Shown in pieces: positions 50,719-50,767 of a DNA stretch of 50,767 nt; position 1 is the first letter of the stretch; each line of letters starts with the position of its first letter. The position numbers and the translations under genes were made by a program. The stretch lies in assembly GCA_021325435.1 (NCBI GenBank), contig JAJPHE010000127.1, positions 1 to 50,767 of the forward strand, written 5' to 3'. The stretch is from Actinomycetota bacterium. Its GTDB lineage: Bacteria > Actinomycetota > Acidimicrobiia > Acidimicrobiales > JAJPHE01. The notes under the pieces were generated by a model, which was not told the origin of the DNA, searched no databases, and saw only the letters and a program-made list of their open reading frames with translations.

Positions 50719-50767
50719 GGTCGGGTAGCTCAGTTGGTAGAGCGCGCGCCTGAAAAGCGCGAGGTCA
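50719..50767 (+). tRNA. tRNA-Phe(GAA), 5' part (cut by window edge)
   Basis: The sequence starts GGTCGGGTAGCTCAG, with D loop TTGGTAGAGC, and the anticodon stem CGCGC/GCGCG encloses loop CTGAAAA with anticodon GAA (50752-50754). The T arm and 3' acceptor lie beyond the window. It is one base after tRNA-Asp. Confidence 0.93.

Overview
The window is a 50.8 kb piece of a very GC-rich chromosome that reads as Actinomycetota, most likely class Acidimicrobiia or a relative. The class is inferred from gene style (DUF929 with VKOR, clpS with DUF2017, an HbhA-type gene beside an XRE regulator, an SCO6880-type T4SS protein). No 16S gene is present to settle it. Genes are densely packed on both strands. 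At least sixteen junctions are 4-base NTGA overlaps of a stop and the next start, and all four NTG codons are used there.

Layout. 1-2302: 5' end of a DUF1800 gene, a decayed phosphotransferase remnant, a CmoM/SmtA-like methyltransferase, and a second methyltransferase broken by a one-base frameshift behind a 36-codon ORF. 2660-8324 (minus run): hypothetical, receiver-ATPase fusion, DksA-like protein, UbiB/ADCK kinase, histidine phosphatase, MaoC dehydratase, MoaD-like protein, CdsA-like membrane protein. 8466-9856: thioredoxin-like DUF929 plus VKOR, a disulfide-forming pair. 9846-13865: GAF/GGDEF-like zinc-ribbon protein, basic protein, SpoU rRNA methyltransferase, ABC-F ATPase, tRNA-Lys. 13875-15801: yceI-pirin-marR operon with two palindromes in its promoter. 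15883-18521: anchored Pro/Thr-rich protein plus a deacetylase-glycosyltransferase fusion for an exopolysaccharide. 18565-22265: DinB-MOSC fusion, PIG-L deacetylase, leucine dehydrogenase-type enzyme, trans-aconitate methyltransferase. 22402-25382: M3 oligopeptidase and MFS transporter. 25412-28821: aldose epimerase, GH15 glycosidase, short DprA-like protein. 28818-31645: tldD and its partner. 31851-32571: HbhA/phasin-like protein and XRE regulator.

32498-39962 is the most unusual block. It is a minus-strand operon with its own good promoter, encoding a pilin-like protein, a TrbL/VirB6-like protein, an SCO6880-like protein, a VirB4-like ATPase, a VirD4/TraG-like coupling ATPase, and, 9 bases further on, a multi-pass membrane protein with a predicted outside serine-hydrolase domain. 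No relaxase, integrase or attachment site lies nearby, so it looks like a resident minimal type IV secretion-like machine rather than a complete conjugative element.

40112-50767: a SenX3-like sensor kinase in which Glu replaces the phospho-acceptor His, a Fur-family regulator, serS, an ABC exporter, tlpA-ctaB divergent from ctaA (heme A synthesis and thiol reduction), clpS-DUF2017-alpha/beta hydrolase, a peptidase S51-like protein fused to a cysteinyl-tRNA-synthetase-like C-terminal region, and a tRNA-Glu/Asp/Phe cluster cut by the window edge.

No CRISPR array, rRNA gene, insertion sequence or prophage was seen.
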